A stretch of 64,000 nucleotides of DNA. It comes from Coffea arabica. Its lineage: Eukaryota > Streptophyta > Magnoliopsida > Gentianales > Rubiaceae. Within the stretch, counting starts at the first letter, position 1; the number at the start of each line of letters is the position of its first letter. The DNA is taken from contig NC_092323.1 of the NCBI RefSeq assembly GCF_036785885.1, positions 1,404,501 through 1,468,500 on the forward strand, written 5' to 3'. Shown here one piece after another: positions 36,500-49,000 of the stretch. The notes under the pieces are model-generated. The model searched no databases and was not told where the DNA came from. It saw nothing but the letters and a program-made list of their open reading frames with translations. Both the position numbers and the translations under genes were made by a program.

Positions 36500-36694
36500 T
36501 TTTTTTGAAAAAAAAATGTCTGTCAATAGAAATTGTTTCAAACTTGAGGAGACTGTCATCATAGATTAAGATAAACAAACAATACTACATAGTATATATT
36601 TATAGGGATATTGTATCATGTCTGGCTGCTACTGGTTGTAGTTATTAACATGAAAAGTGGTCAGCAGTACTTCTGCTTAGTCACTCAAAAGCTT

Positions 36695-36858
36695 TGTGTT
36701 TGGATATGAGATTATTTGAAATAATTACTGTAGTATTTTTTATGATGCAATGTATGTGAAATAAAAAAATGATTGAGAAGATAAAAAATGTATGTTGAAA
36801 ATTATATTTGTGATACAAGCAAATAATTTGGAGTTAAATAATGGCTATCCAAACACAC
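36695..36858. mobile_element. MITE, GTTTGGAT family
   Basis: Inverted ends TGTGTTTGGATA and TATCCAAACACA. The interior shares TGCAATGTATGTGA, AAGATAAAAA and ATTTGGAG words with the member at 57673-57839. Non-coding, 164 bp. Confidence 0.7.
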
Positions 36859-37830
36859 TAGTTCTTCTTGGTTTGGTAGTTAAAAGAGTGGTTTTGTTTA
36901 AATATGAACATTGACGAGGTGATTTCCAAATTGAAGAACTGAATTCCCTGCACACGTACCTACTAAGATGGAAACACAATCGGGGCTTTGTCCTCTGGTC
37001 TATCTTCGATACTAAAGTCAGTTGTCAGAGGTTAGAGGTGAAAGTAGCGTTAGCTGGGCAAGTTGTGAATCAGAGAAATCAAGCTCGAAAAGGATATTCC
37101 ATTTCTTAGTGGGAGCAGAGTATTTATAGTAAGAAAACTGGCAAAAGGAATGATAAAATCTACTCTTCGTTACCTGCAAGGGCTCAGCCCCGGACGATGA
37201 TATCAGAAGTAGGTTTGAGCATGATAGTGGCGGCAGTCACATCAATCTCTCTGACATGAGTCAGCTTTTTACTATAGATACCGGACGTTGATTGATTGTA
37301 GGGGCCAACCGATCGAGGTGGTGTCATCTCGAGAGGATGAAATCGAGGGTAGACACTTAGATAGCCGGGATGCTCACCTTGATCGAAAGCATGGTGGGTT
37401 GGTACACCTTGACGATACGTCAGGCCGAGTGAGTCAAGGTGAGCATCCACAATTAGCCCCCCAGCCTAGGAGAAAGGAGGAAACCCAAGCAACTTTCAGC
37501 CCAAGGTTGAGTTACTGAATGGTTTTTGAGATACGTGTCACAAGATTAGACAGGAGAAGACCAAACGTCTGGAGGGTCTGATTGATGCATCGTGTTTTGA
37601 ACGAGTGTCAGTTGAGCAGGCGCTCATTAATGAGGAGAGAGAGAAGGACACGTCTTTCAAAATTTGAAATTCCCGCCTCTTCGTTTCCCCTTTCACCTAT
37701 AAATAGTGGGTTTTCATCTCTCACTTTTGATCGTAAGCGAAAATTACAATAGTATAGTCAAAGTGATCACACAAGGCATTCTTCACAAATCGGTTGTAGC
37801 CGATTCCAAATTTTCGGAGAGTAAGTCATC
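36859..37830. other. Probable 3' LTR region of the Tat-type element
   Basis: Position suggests the 3' LTR of the minus-strand Ty3/gypsy element. On the minus strand there is a TATAAATA near 37119-37126, with GC-moderate sequence downstream; on the plus strand a separate TATAAATA lies at 37700-37707, ahead of the antisense ORF. I could not fix LTR ends or a target duplication. Confidence 0.35.
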
Positions 37831-37851
37831 TTGTCTTTCTTGAATAAAGTT

Positions 37852-39590
37852 ATGGCTAGGATAGTTAGAACATATAAGGAGACGGTGAGATCGAACCTTA
37901 AAGTAGAGAGGCCTAACCCATCAGAAGGATCATCCTTAGAGACATCTAATACCAGGGAAGAGACATTTGCAAGCCACGCCAGTGAGGAGATACACAGGTT
38001 TCAAGTAGTCGAGACAAAAGATTTCGAAGTCATGTATAATGATGATTTTGGATCGGAGGTACTCTAAAATAAGGGGATGATTGAACCGACAATTTTGCCG
38101 AGGTTAGATCAAATTGATTTCGAAGAGCTCTCTTTATTTCGGAGCACAATCGAAGAAGATGGAGCAGAGGTCATACTATGAAAATACCTCTTCCGTCAAG
38201 GCTATAGCATAAATTGGGTTAGAGCCAATTAATCAACTGCTACGCCAACGAAGTCAAGGGTAGTAGTGTATGCAGATCAAGTGGAGGTAGGACTAAGGAT
38301 ACCCACAATGAGGTTTCTTCCAGATAGTTTTCGTTACTGGGGGGTCCGGATAACCCAACTCGTCCCCAATGCCATCCGAACCTTTATAGGGTTCGAGATA
38401 CTCTGCCGAAAACAAGGGGTGTCACCTAGTGTTAATCTTTTTCAAAAATTCTACACCATTAAAAATAATGGGAACAAGAAGGGGTAATTTTATTTCGGCA
38501 CTCGAAATAAGAAGGTTCCTAAACTGGTGGTGGACGCATCAACCTCTGTGAAAAGGTAGAAGAACAACTTCGTCTTCGTCCCCAATAAAGATTTTTCACG
38601 AGGCTTCTGGTGGCCTCCTCATAACGCTCCTACCAACCCGTCTTCCGGGCTTGTCAAGAATACCACTTCCAAAGAATTATGGGTTGGATTTCAGGATCAA
38701 CAGTTGGTTTTTTCTTGAAGCAGTGTTAGTAGACGGAGGGATCAGCCAAACTTTTCTTCACCTTAGCAAAATCCCCTCTTACTTTACTAGATTTCGGAAA
38801 CATTATAATTTCTTTTTCATTAATTGATATCCTTTTTACTTGTTTGAATAATAATATATCCTCCATGTGCAGTGGAAAAAGTGTATGATCTCATCACCTC
38901 GAGAGATTTAGAGTATACTAAGAAGCTGACTGCTCTCGAGTTAATGGACCACTTGGCTATCACTTGGGCCTCGACTTCAGCTTTTACCGTCGAGATATCC
39001 CGGCAATACGGCTATCTCCTAGAGCAACACCAGTCCACTGCCGAGTTCTAGAATAAAATATTCTTGGAGAAAAAATTGATCATAGCCGATCATGAAGGGG
39101 CTCGCATATGAGAGGAGCGTGACCAAGTCATTGCTGAGACCAACTCCCTTAGGACAGCTGTCAACAAAGAGTAAAAGAGGCAATTGCAAGAAAATGATCC
39201 CAATAAGGAGGCTATTGAAAAGGTTGGTACCACGATAGTGGAATTCAAAGTCTGAAGGTTTTAATAAGGATCTTGGCGAGCTCACTCTGCCAAACTTTAT
39301 GTTTGGGTACACCACGGGCATAAATGAGGTCAGCTCACTCTTGTTCCAAGAAATCTTGGATTCCTTCAAATCTAATAACAATTATAACAATGATGTCAAA
39401 GAATTGTATGATCGAATGGTTGCAGGAATCTAAGAAGGGCGAGACCTGGCTGAAGTTCGTGAGGAGTTTAACCAGTAACTGTCCGAGTTTGAGGTCGAGG
39501 AGCTTGGACAAGAAGATGCTGGAGGCGGCGCCAAGGCGATGGAAGGTAGTAACAGGATCGAGACAGGGGATACTTAGGAATGCTCTCGGC
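37852..39590 (+). pseudogene. Antisense ORF of a Tat-type Ty3/gypsy element (degenerate)
   Basis: The plus-strand remnant runs opposite to the pol genes. The core at about 38266-38487 (RIPTMRFLPDSFRYWGVRI, then IGFEILCRKQGVSPSVNLF) resembles the Pfam family described as a putative gypsy-type transposon (Transposase_28). Further on, 38875-39590 reads as a charged, helical segment broken by stops and frameshifts. Antisense ORFs between integrase and the 3' LTR are known in Tat-lineage elements. Stops at 38065-38067, 38179-38181, 38230-38232 and 38485-38487, among others, show it is dead. Confidence 0.65.
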
Positions 39591-39719
39591 TCCAACTTTA
39601 TAACATCACTTAATGTAATTTTCTGCATGATAATGAAAATATCGTCTCCTTTTTTTATCAATTCGGCTGTGGCCCCCATGTTCCTCTCTATTTTTAACAG
39701 TAATAATTGAATTACATTA

Positions 39720-42330
39720 AAAGTAATTGAATAAATGGTGAACGCAAATAACCTTTATATTAGAACAATAAAGATGATACAATTTGAGATTTTTGACATG
39801 CCAAGTCCGAGATACTAAACTACCAATTCGGTAGACTAATTTACAATAACAATTTCGATTGGGTTCGACAACCCTATAAGGCCCTTCCCACTTTAGAATT
39901 AATTTTCCTGGGGTTCGACTCGGTTTATTAAGTTATTGCGCAATACCAAGTCTCCTGGCGGGAGGTCGAGGTGTTTGACTCGAACATTGTAATAGGTGGC
40001 AAGAATATTTTTGTATAAAGCAAACCTGGCTGCTGAGGTGTCTCTCTTTTCTTCCAGCAAGCCCAGGTCGATTCACCGGTCTTCATCATTAGCCTCAGTT
40101 ACATAAGTCGCCATTCGAGGGTTGGGAGTGAGGAATTCTGCAAGAACAACAGTTTCGGATCCGTAAGTTAAGGAGAACGGCATTTCTTGCATTTCCGATC
40201 TTGTGGTGGTATGGTAGGCTCATAGGACGCTAGGCAATTCGTACACCCACAACGTCCCAATTCGGTGCAGGAGACTCTTAAACTAGTACAAGAAGGTTCT
40301 ATTAAAATATTCAGCTTGACCATTAGTTTGAGGATGCCCTACTGAGTTGAAGTATTGCTTAATTCCCATATCTTTGCACCATCTTTTAAACGAGTTGTCG
40401 GCAAATTATTTCCCATTGTCTGAAATAACAACCCAAGGCACCGCGAAGTGACAGACTATATGCTTTAAAAAGAATTTCTGGATGGTTTGGCCCATTATAC
40501 TTTTTAAGGGTTCAGCTTCAGCCCCTTTGATGAAATAATCAATGGCCACCACTAAATAAATGTAGTTACCTAGAGCTCGAGAGAAAGTGTCGATTATGTC
40601 ATTTTTCCATTGCTCCAAAGGTCAGGGAGAGATGATGGGGACCATGATATTGGTAGATCGATGATGCTCAGGTGCATGGGCTTGACAAGATAGGCAGCTG
40701 AGTACTAGGATTTAGGAATCTCTGCGTAGAGTCTGCCAGAAATACTCGAATAACAGGGCCTTCTTAGTTAGCATCCGAGCCCCCACATGGGTTCCACAAA
40801 AGCCCATGAATTTCTTCTAGCACTTGCTCTCTCTCTTCTAGGGTAATACACTTCAACCAGGGTACAAGGTAAGATCTCTTATACAGTGCACCATGGTGTA
40901 GAATATAACTAGTCAATTTTTGCAGTAGTTTACTTGTCTCGGCCTTATCCTTCGACAGAACACCCTGGTCAAGAAATCAGACAATAGGATCCATCCATGT
41001 CCCCTCTATGTGCACCAGGTACATAATCTCTTCATTAAATTCGGAGGTGGTTAAAACCTCCATCAAAACAGTTTTATTCAGTTAGGAATATGAGGTAAAG
41101 ACTAGGTGGGAAAGGGCATCTGTTCGCTTGTTATGTAATCAAAGTATGCATTGTATCGCAAACGACTCGAAGAGGTTGTAGAGTTGCTGGACTCGTGAAA
41201 GGTACTTTTGCATGGCTTCCACTTTAGTTTCATATTTTCCTAGGATCTAACGGACCATCAGTTGGGAGTCACTATTAACTCGGATGTGCTGAGCTCCTAA
41301 CTCGCGGGTTAGCCATAAATTTGAGATCACAACCTCAAACTCGGTCTCATTGTTGGAAGTTGAAAAGTTGAAACGTAGGGCATACGAGCATTCTACCCCA
41401 TTTGGCTCGACAAGTAACAGTTCGGCCCCACTCCCTTCATCATTAGAGGAACCATCCACATACAGGATCCATTCCTCGAAAGCCAAGGCTTGAAGGCTAG
41501 CATGTTGGTTCTCCACAGAGGTGAACTCGGCTAGGAAGCAGGCCAAAGCCTGGGCCTTAATAGAGGTTCGAGATTCGTAAGTCAAATCATACTGACTTAA
41601 CTCGATAACCCACTTAGTAAGTCAATCAGAGGCTTCAGGCCAGGTTAAAATCTGTCGGATAAAATGATCCATCCTGACACAGATAGGATGTGCCAAAAAA
41701 TAGGGTTTTAACCACCGAACGGCATACATGAGACACAATATCAATTTTTCCATCTGAGATATCAGGTTTCGACTCCGCGAAGGGTTCGACTAACATAATA
41801 AATAGGCCGCGGGACCCCATCCCCTTAGATTAACACCACACTGACAGTTTCGTCTATTGAAAAGAGATAGAGGTACAACGTTTACTCTAGTCGGGTCAAG
41901 GTGAGAGTTGGGAGCCGATTAAGGTAATTTTTCCTCTAGTTGAAAACTCTTTGATATTCATCATCCCAGAAAAAATTTTCAACTCTCTTTAACACTTTGA
42001 AGAAAAGCAATTCCCTTTGGGTGAATCGAGAATGAAAGCGATTCAATGCTGCTAATCATCCTGTTAATTTCTTGACCTTGTGGACGTTTAAAGGAGGATT
42101 CATTTCCTGAATAGCTTTAACTTTATCGGGATTGGGTTCAATACCTCGGTGAGAAATAAGATAACCCCAAGAATTTTTCTGAAATCGCACCAAATATGTT
42201 TTTTTTTGGGTTAAGCATCATTCTGATTTTTCTGAGGATCTCTTGGACCTCTCGCATGTCCGGGATGAAGCTCTTAACAGTCCTGCTTTTAACTAGAATG
42301 TCATCAATATATTTTTAGAGAAGTTCTACA
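39720..42330 (-). pseudogene. Tat-type Ty3/gypsy pol remnant (RT, RNase H, integrase)
   Basis: Minus strand, reading right to left: RT from the active-site block YIDDILVKS (near 42285-42311) on to LGYLISHRGIEPNP; extra linker; RNase H at 41247-41585 (WILYVDGSSNDEGSGAELLL, SNNETEFEVVI); integrase zinc-finger region near 40780-40900 and core at 40406-40618 (AIDYFIKGAEAEPL, VVISDNGK); C-terminal integrase debris towards 39840. Many stops and frameshifts. The N-terminal half of RT, protease, gag and the 5' LTR are missing: homology ends about 42330, just before hAT sequence starts. Confidence 0.8.
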
Positions 42331-42398
42331 CAGCCACGCACATAATTTCGGGGAGTGAGTATCCAACTAGCAACCTATTCTTCCCTGAGATTTTAAAG

Positions 42399-43244
42399 GT
42401 GAAGAAACTCTTGGATGCACGAGTGGATGATGAAAATGATTTTGTCTGGGGTATGATTACAAGAATGAAACTCAAGTTTGACAAATACTGGAAAGAGTGC
42501 AATTTATTGATGTCCATTGCAGCTATCTGGGATCCAAGACAAAAAATGCGAGCAATAGAGTTTGCCTTCCCTAAGATGTATTCCACATATGAAGCTCAAG
42601 AGAATATCACATATGTTCGAAAAGCCATCTTTGAGCTTTATGACGAGTACGTTGCTATGGCTACAAGTGGAAGTGCAGGGACAGGTTGTTCATTAAATCC
42701 TGCATCCGAAATAGTGTGTCTACTTCGAGCAAGTACTGACTATTGGGATGATTTGGATGAGTATTGTGGTGAACTCGAATCCGATGAACCCCATAAGAGC
42801 GAGTTGGTGGATTACCTAGACAAGCCTCACCAACCTACTGGACAAAATTCAAAGGATTTCAACTGTTTAGATTGGTGGAAAATCAACAGATCAGCATACC
42901 CGATACTCTCTCAGCTAGCAGCTGATGTATTAGTCATTCCTTTCACTACCATCGCATCTGAGGCCACATTTAGTGATGGAATTAAGGTGATTGATTCATA
43001 CCGTGTTTCACTTGCTCCAGAGACAGTCCAGATATTAATGTGTGCGGGCAATTGGTATAGAAATTTACACGGGGTCAAAAAGAAATTGAAAGTAAGTTAT
43101 ATCTATATAAATTTGTTATTGTAGAGATAAATTAGTATTTATTAGTTTGTTTGTTAATTTTAAAGTATTATATTTATTTGCATTTCCACCACCTAAATGC
43201 AGCCACAGAAAGCTCTCAAAGAATATGAGCTGCCTAATGTTTGA
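42399..43244 (+). pseudogene. hAT (Ac-like) transposase, C-terminal half
   Basis: Exon 42399-43091 joins exon 43203-43244 (donor AAA|GTAAGT, acceptor GCAG|CCACAG), adding a 13-residue tail. Residues FDKYWKECNLLMSIAAIWDP match the hAT RNase-H-fold region (RICESLEEPER/DAYSLEEPER type). LDWWKINRSAYPILSQLAADVL, IPFTTIASEATFSDG and VIDSYRVSLAPETVQILMC are the hAT dimerisation domain. The usual SxGGRV motif reads SDGIKV here. No stop interrupts the visible part, but the BED zinc finger and N-terminal half are absent, so it is a truncated gene. A start codon within it would be incidental. Confidence 0.85.
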
Positions 43245-44199
43245 AGTTGCATAAGAAGCAAATAACTTGCTGGAAATCAGGTCCATCTTTTTTGTGAATT
43301 CTCATTTTCTTATTCTTAATTTGCTTTAAGTTGTGTTCAAATTTTAAATTTAAATTGTACATAAGTTGATTGATTTGTCATTTGTGTATGGCTAGGTGTT
43401 GTAGATTGTACACCGAAGTTTGAAGATGCATAAGGAGCAAACAAGCTATTCGATTTACCATATTACAAACAGGAGCTTCTAAATGCTCATTAGACTCTAG
43501 AAAATTTCCCTAAATTTTTCCTTTCAATTGGCTGCACTCTTTTTTGTATTTTCGTGAAATTCTGATGAGGTTGAGATCAGGTTGTTACTTGTGTATATTG
43601 CTGAAATGTTAACGTGGATCATGGCCACTTAGTTTCTGCATGCGTATGGTTTTTCTTTAATCTGCCTACCCTTTTGTTTCTCATTGGTTTCTCTTTTGCG
43701 GAATTTCTGAATTTTGGAAGCTAGAATTCTTGAATCTTGATCGTGGCCATACTTGGTTTCTGGTTATTGGTTGGAATCTTGATCATGGCCGTGAGGTGAT
43801 TGGAAGTAGTCTAAGGGCCGTGAGCCATGCCATGATCAGGAAATCAATTTAATTCGATTTCTGATCTAATTTGATGTTTCTCGGTTGTTTGCTTGCTGTG
43901 TGTGCTGTCTAATGTGGACTTGCATGGAAGGATTTATTGGCCGTGAGGTGCTTGTCCTTCAAATTCTAAAGAAGCAATGGCATGCTTCTAAGTCTTGTCC
44001 ATGTGCTTGGTTCCAAGACTTTAATTGGCTTCTAAGTTTTGTTTCTTTGCATTGCAATTAATCTTGTTCAATTGATATTAATGTACTTTAATTCGAATGT
44101 TTAGTGCAACTTAGTTTATTATTTAGTACAAATTAGTAGTGTTGCATTTAAGATACAAAGACTAGATTCTTTAGATTATTAGGAATTGTGCAAGAACCA
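43245..44199. other. 3' non-coding part of the hAT element
   Basis: No gene. Sequence between the transposase stop and the subterminal repeats, with small internal duplications (GATCATGGCC/GATCGTGGCC, CCGTGAGG/CCGTGAGC at 43740-43940). Confidence 0.4.
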
Positions 44200-44387
44200 G
44201 GATCAATTCGAGCTCGAGTACTCGACTTGGTATTTAGCTCGAATGACATGTCGAGCTCGATCGAGTCGAGTTCGAGTCTGCATATGCTATTATCGAGTCG
44301 ATCTTGATCTTTATTTCTCCAGCTCGAGTTCGAGCTCTGGTGGTCTGCGTTGAGTTCGAGCTCGACTCGGCTCGATTTCACCCCTAG
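44200..44387. repeat. GAGCTCGA-rich subterminal region and right end of a hAT element
   Basis: Dense GAGCTCGA/TCGAGTCGAG words ending in TTTCACCCCTAG at about 44376-44387. The same word set and the CACCCCT end occur in the small element at 2287-2741. I read it as the right end of the element carrying the transposase at 42399. Confidence 0.6.
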
Positions 44388-46012
44388 TAACAAACTTCAA
44401 AATTAGTAAGTTTTAGCATAGTGTTTCCAGGGAAACATCCTTCGCTTTCTTGTTTCCATCAACGAAGACGAATTAAATATTTTGTCAAAAGATGTATCGG
44501 ATGCATTTCGAATTCTGCTTATGACGCCTTGTGTTTCATGAATTTTGGAGTATTCCGCATCTCTTTCGAAAACAATCCAAATATGGGGAAAGAGAGGGAA
44601 AAAGAAAAAGAAAAAGGCAAAGGACAAAGGAAGGCTTTGACAGAAAGAAATTTTTTTAAAAAAAAAAGAAAAAGAAAGGGTCAGTTGTAGATGTAAACCC
44701 ATGAGCTGAAGCGAGGAGGACTAGTAAAAGTAAAAGAGGGCCAAAGCCCAGCGCAGGAGAAAATTCAACGCAATGGTCCAATGCACATAGCAGCCTCTAA
44801 GGCCCTCTACGCGTCGCCGCCGTCGCCGTCGCCCTCCACCTCCTCCTCCGCTGGAGAATTTTCAAATTTTGTCAACATTCCATTGAGATTTCTTTTTCTA
44901 TCCCTTCTTCACATTGGTCCTTTCTTCCGCTGGACATCTCCCCCTTATTTTAACTTATTAGTACTGCTAGTGAAGAAGATAATAATAAAGATATATTATT
45001 GCCTTTGGACTCTAATATTTCTCTCACATTTTCAATCTTTCTCCACAATCCAAAAAGGATAAAGAAGAAGCAGAAGATAGCATCGCCTCCAGTACAGATC
45101 CTCAGCTGTGCGAGCCTTCAGATTCGTCCTCCATCTTCGTCTTTCTAGGGTTCTTTCCCTCTGACTGCACCGAGGCTTTCCAAGGTGAAGTTGTCTTCAG
45201 CTTCATTCCATTCTCTGCGAGTTCAATTCTTTCCTATATCAATTATTTGTCGAATTTTCTCGTCTTTGTAGTTTATCCATGTAGTTTTTCCCTTCTTGGT
45301 TGTCGTCCAGTTTCACCGGTTGTGCGAAAGCGGCTTTATCTTTCGCTAAACTTAGAAACCAGATCAGGCGATTTTCCCAGAATGCAAGGGATCTCACTTG
45401 TGTTTACCTTTTATAATGCACTTTTTTTTATGATTAGTTGATAGCTTGATTCGTTCTCACCAGACTGGAATGCCGCCATCAGATCAAAGTTATTAGATCT
45501 TATGCCCCTGCTATGCAATTAACTAGCAGAACAAGTACTTGGCTACTTGAGCTGGCTTGACAGACTTACTCCTTCGTTCATAATCTACTGACTTACCCAC
45601 CCATCCCTCGTAATCTCAATTGATTGGCACCACTTTCTTCTCCAATTTTCCTTTCCATATTGCGGCTATAGATTTGTTAGTTTCTTGCTCCCTTAATCAA
45701 CCGTCATTAACATTTCCTTGTTATAGTTGATCATTTTAATTTTTCTTTTTGCTTCTTCCAATGAAAAAATAAATATAAATTTAACACACTATGACTTGTG
45801 AGGAACAGACTGTTTTCTACAAAGTGACTAAACATCATGCTCATCAATGGCAGGTGCTGATGTCTGTTTGAACTGGGCTATCCTACATCCCTGGTGGATG
45901 CAGGAGTTTCCACTTTTATTTGGATTATCGCTGTTTAAGCATCAGCAACGCTAATAGTCTACATTCTTCATTTTCTGAGAGCTAATAGGCTACCTTTTTA
46001 AATCTTTATTCA
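44388..46012 (+). promoter_or_regulatory. NIPA gene upstream region, 5' leader and probable leader intron
   Basis: Upstream of the NIPA start codon. A pyrimidine-rich, CTCC-containing stretch at 44810-45180 looks like a leader exon. A donor-like CAAG|GTGAAG at about 45184 and an acceptor-like GGCAG|GTGCTG at about 45854 suggest a ~670-bp intron in the 5' UTR. This is inference from splice-like sites only. Confidence 0.4.
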
Positions 46013-49000
46013 ATGGGGGAGTGGATTATTGGAGCCTTCATCAATCTCTTTGGCAGCATTGCTATCAATTTTGGGACCAACCTTCTTAAATTGGGACACG
46101 ATGAGGTGATTTTCTCCCCCTTTTGTGGAGTCCTTTTCTTGTGCTTCCTCCCTACTACCTTTTTTATTGCATTAGCAATTCATGGTAAATTTCACTTGTG
46201 TTCTTCTTTCCTTTTTGTCTTAAGCATGACCCATCAATGCATAATTGGGGAACGGCCTCGTATGACCTGACAAGATATAAGATTTTCCTGGTTCAGTTAC
46301 CTTGGATTGAGTTCTTGTGATATGATTTACTAAGTGTTTTATCAGTGGGCCCTGTCTTGAATTTTACAATCAATGTAAGGTGCAACATTTTGCTTTGCAG
46401 CACTCTATAACTGCCTTAGCTGGATTATCTCTCCCTCCCTCCCTCCTCCACACCACACCCCCCGCGGGGCCCACTCTTTTTTCTTTTTTTTTGGGGGGGG
46501 GGGTGGCGGTTGGTTTATAGGTTACACTTCCTTCTGTCCTCTTCTGTGCGTTAGGAGCCCCTTTCCCTTCTTGATGTTGCTGTCTGATTTTTCCCCCTTT
46601 TCTGGGTAAGTTTCTTTCTACTCCCAATTGCCAGCTGTAATTAGTTGCTAATTTATTCTCAGAGAGAAAGGCAATCTGCACAAGGTATCGATGGAACTAA
46701 TGGAAAGCACATAATATACTTCCAGAGTTGGAGAGTTGGTATGGCACGGTTGATGGTGCTTGCTTATAATAGTTCTTCTCATTGCAGTGCTTGAGGGCAA
46801 ATTTGATGATACTTGAGATGCTAATTAATAATATCATGCAGGTATTCTATTTTTCGCTTTTGGGAATTGTCTCAATTTCATCTCTTTTGGCTATGCTGCA
46901 CAGGTCAGTTAAAATTTGTTACCAATTAGGATGTCTCAGTATGTAAATTGGATATTGACATTTTTTTTTTAGAAGAAATCATCATAATTGATAATGAGAA
47001 TTTTGGTGGGGACGATATAATGCTATTGATTTTGAAAGAAACATAACACTGTTCTTTCAGTTCTGTTTAATTTTAGTGTTATTATCTTCTTGCAGTCACT
47101 TCTTGCAGCTCTTGGGTCTATACAGTTCGTCTCAAATATTGCTTTTGCCTACTTTGTCTTGAACAAAACAGTGACGGTTAAGTATGTTTGAAGTCTCAAC
47201 TATTAGGAAAAGAGCAGTTTTCCAGAATAGTCGGGTGTTCATTTGCCCCCCTTTGCATGACTGTTACAAGCTGATAAACCTGTTTGTTTTATAGAGTACT
47301 GATTGCCACCGCTTTCATTGTCCTTGGAAACATTTTTCTGGTTGCGTTTGGCAACCATCAATCACCTGGTAAAGCTTCTGATTCATAGTATCAAATTCTT
47401 GTTTCATTTGTATATTTCATGTGCCTTTGGAGTCAAAAGTATGTTGCTGATATTTGTTGTATTTTGAATATCTGTATTGCAACTATGGATATAATAGATC
47501 AAAGACAAGCAGCTTCTTCAGATGAACAGGAGAATAAGGGAAATCGCTTTCATTCATGATCAATGTTGTGGATTTCAGGGAAACCAAGAAGTGACCTTTG
47601 ATTTGGGGGCCAACTTAAGAAGAAACCATAACTGTATTTGAAGAATTTAAATGAAAGAAAATACTCATTAAACGTCAAAACTGCATGCAATACGTATCGA
47701 AACAGGAGTATTTATAGAGGTCGAATCTAATTAAATAGACTCACATTCTAATTAATTTTTTCTTATATTAATCCCTAAATACATAATCAGTTTAATTTGT
47801 TATTCTTTTTGTTCATACCTTCTTACTTGTCCTAACCTTACAAGTTACAACCCTCTTATTTAGGTAGATTTTTTCTTGCATCACAAGTTCTTCGCCTAGA
47901 GCCCAAAAAATATATATATTTTTTAATGAAGGTGTCATTTCTTCCCATCCTCTCATGTTTCCACTTGTCAATTTCTTATACTTTTTATTTTTCACATGCC
48001 ATCCAAAACTAGGAGTACAAGACTGCCATTACTCTACCACAAATATTCGTTTTTGATGTCTAAGATGACATTTCAACTCTCAAATGTAGTATTAACTGCA
48101 TTTAACCTAGTTCTTGCCATGTGTTCTATTCTTTTCCTAATACTTAGTCGACTAATTTGACTTGAAATCTGAACATTCTTGCAGATTATTTTATAAGTCC
48201 CCATACATATCGTCCAAATATTTGTTATCACTTGAAGTGATTAACTCAACTAGACACCCAAAGATCCTTTTCCCAACCGCTTCCACTTCGAGTCAACAGA
48301 TAAATAGACACATCAAATTGTACTGATCAAGGGTGTTCATAGTGACTGAGTGGGTTGCTATCACTATGTACCTTTGACTAACACATTTTCGGACATACCA
48401 TCTTCAGTTAAGAATGCTTGTCAAAGTTTTCTAGTTTTGACTGAATCCAGTAGCCCTTCTTTTGATACTGGGTCTAAGCTTTGCTTCCTTGATGTCTTGG
48501 AATACTTTTATAGTGTTTGCTTTGCCTTTTGTTCTTTAATCTTTGAAAATGCTACAATAGAAGGAGTTGTAGAATTCTTTTAATAAAAAATATGATGTGT
48601 GGTTATTGTGCCATTATTATGGAAGTGGATGAAAAAGAATGCATTATTAGTGGCTCATAATCACCCATTTAAGTCTATCTTATTGTGTGAGGAATTCCCA
48701 GAGCCCTGAATAAAAGTGGTGATCCACAACTTGAAACCTGCCCAGAACCTAATGACATTATGCTTCTAGCTAAAGCTCCTGATAATTGTTTTATTAGTGG
48801 TCCCATAGTTGCGATGAACCAAAAAAAAAAAAAAAATTTTTTTAATTGCCTAAACTCAACCAATTTTGCAGTATTCCTACATAAGTATGAGAATTCAGTT
48901 ACCAAATAATGATTTAAGATAGCATAGTCCAGTGAAATTAACATTTGATACTGTCTCTTCCAAATGAACAATGATATAGTTGGATCTAAGGGTTTTCTGA

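Noticed and set aside
44403-44702. Overlapping open frames of about 90-100 codons on both strands
   Set aside because: Lys/Phe-rich translation of purine tracts; no homology recognised.
46370-46681. 103-codon minus-strand open frame in NIPA intron 1
   Set aside because: Intronic, covers a poly(G) run and the sense-strand exon 2 start; no domain.
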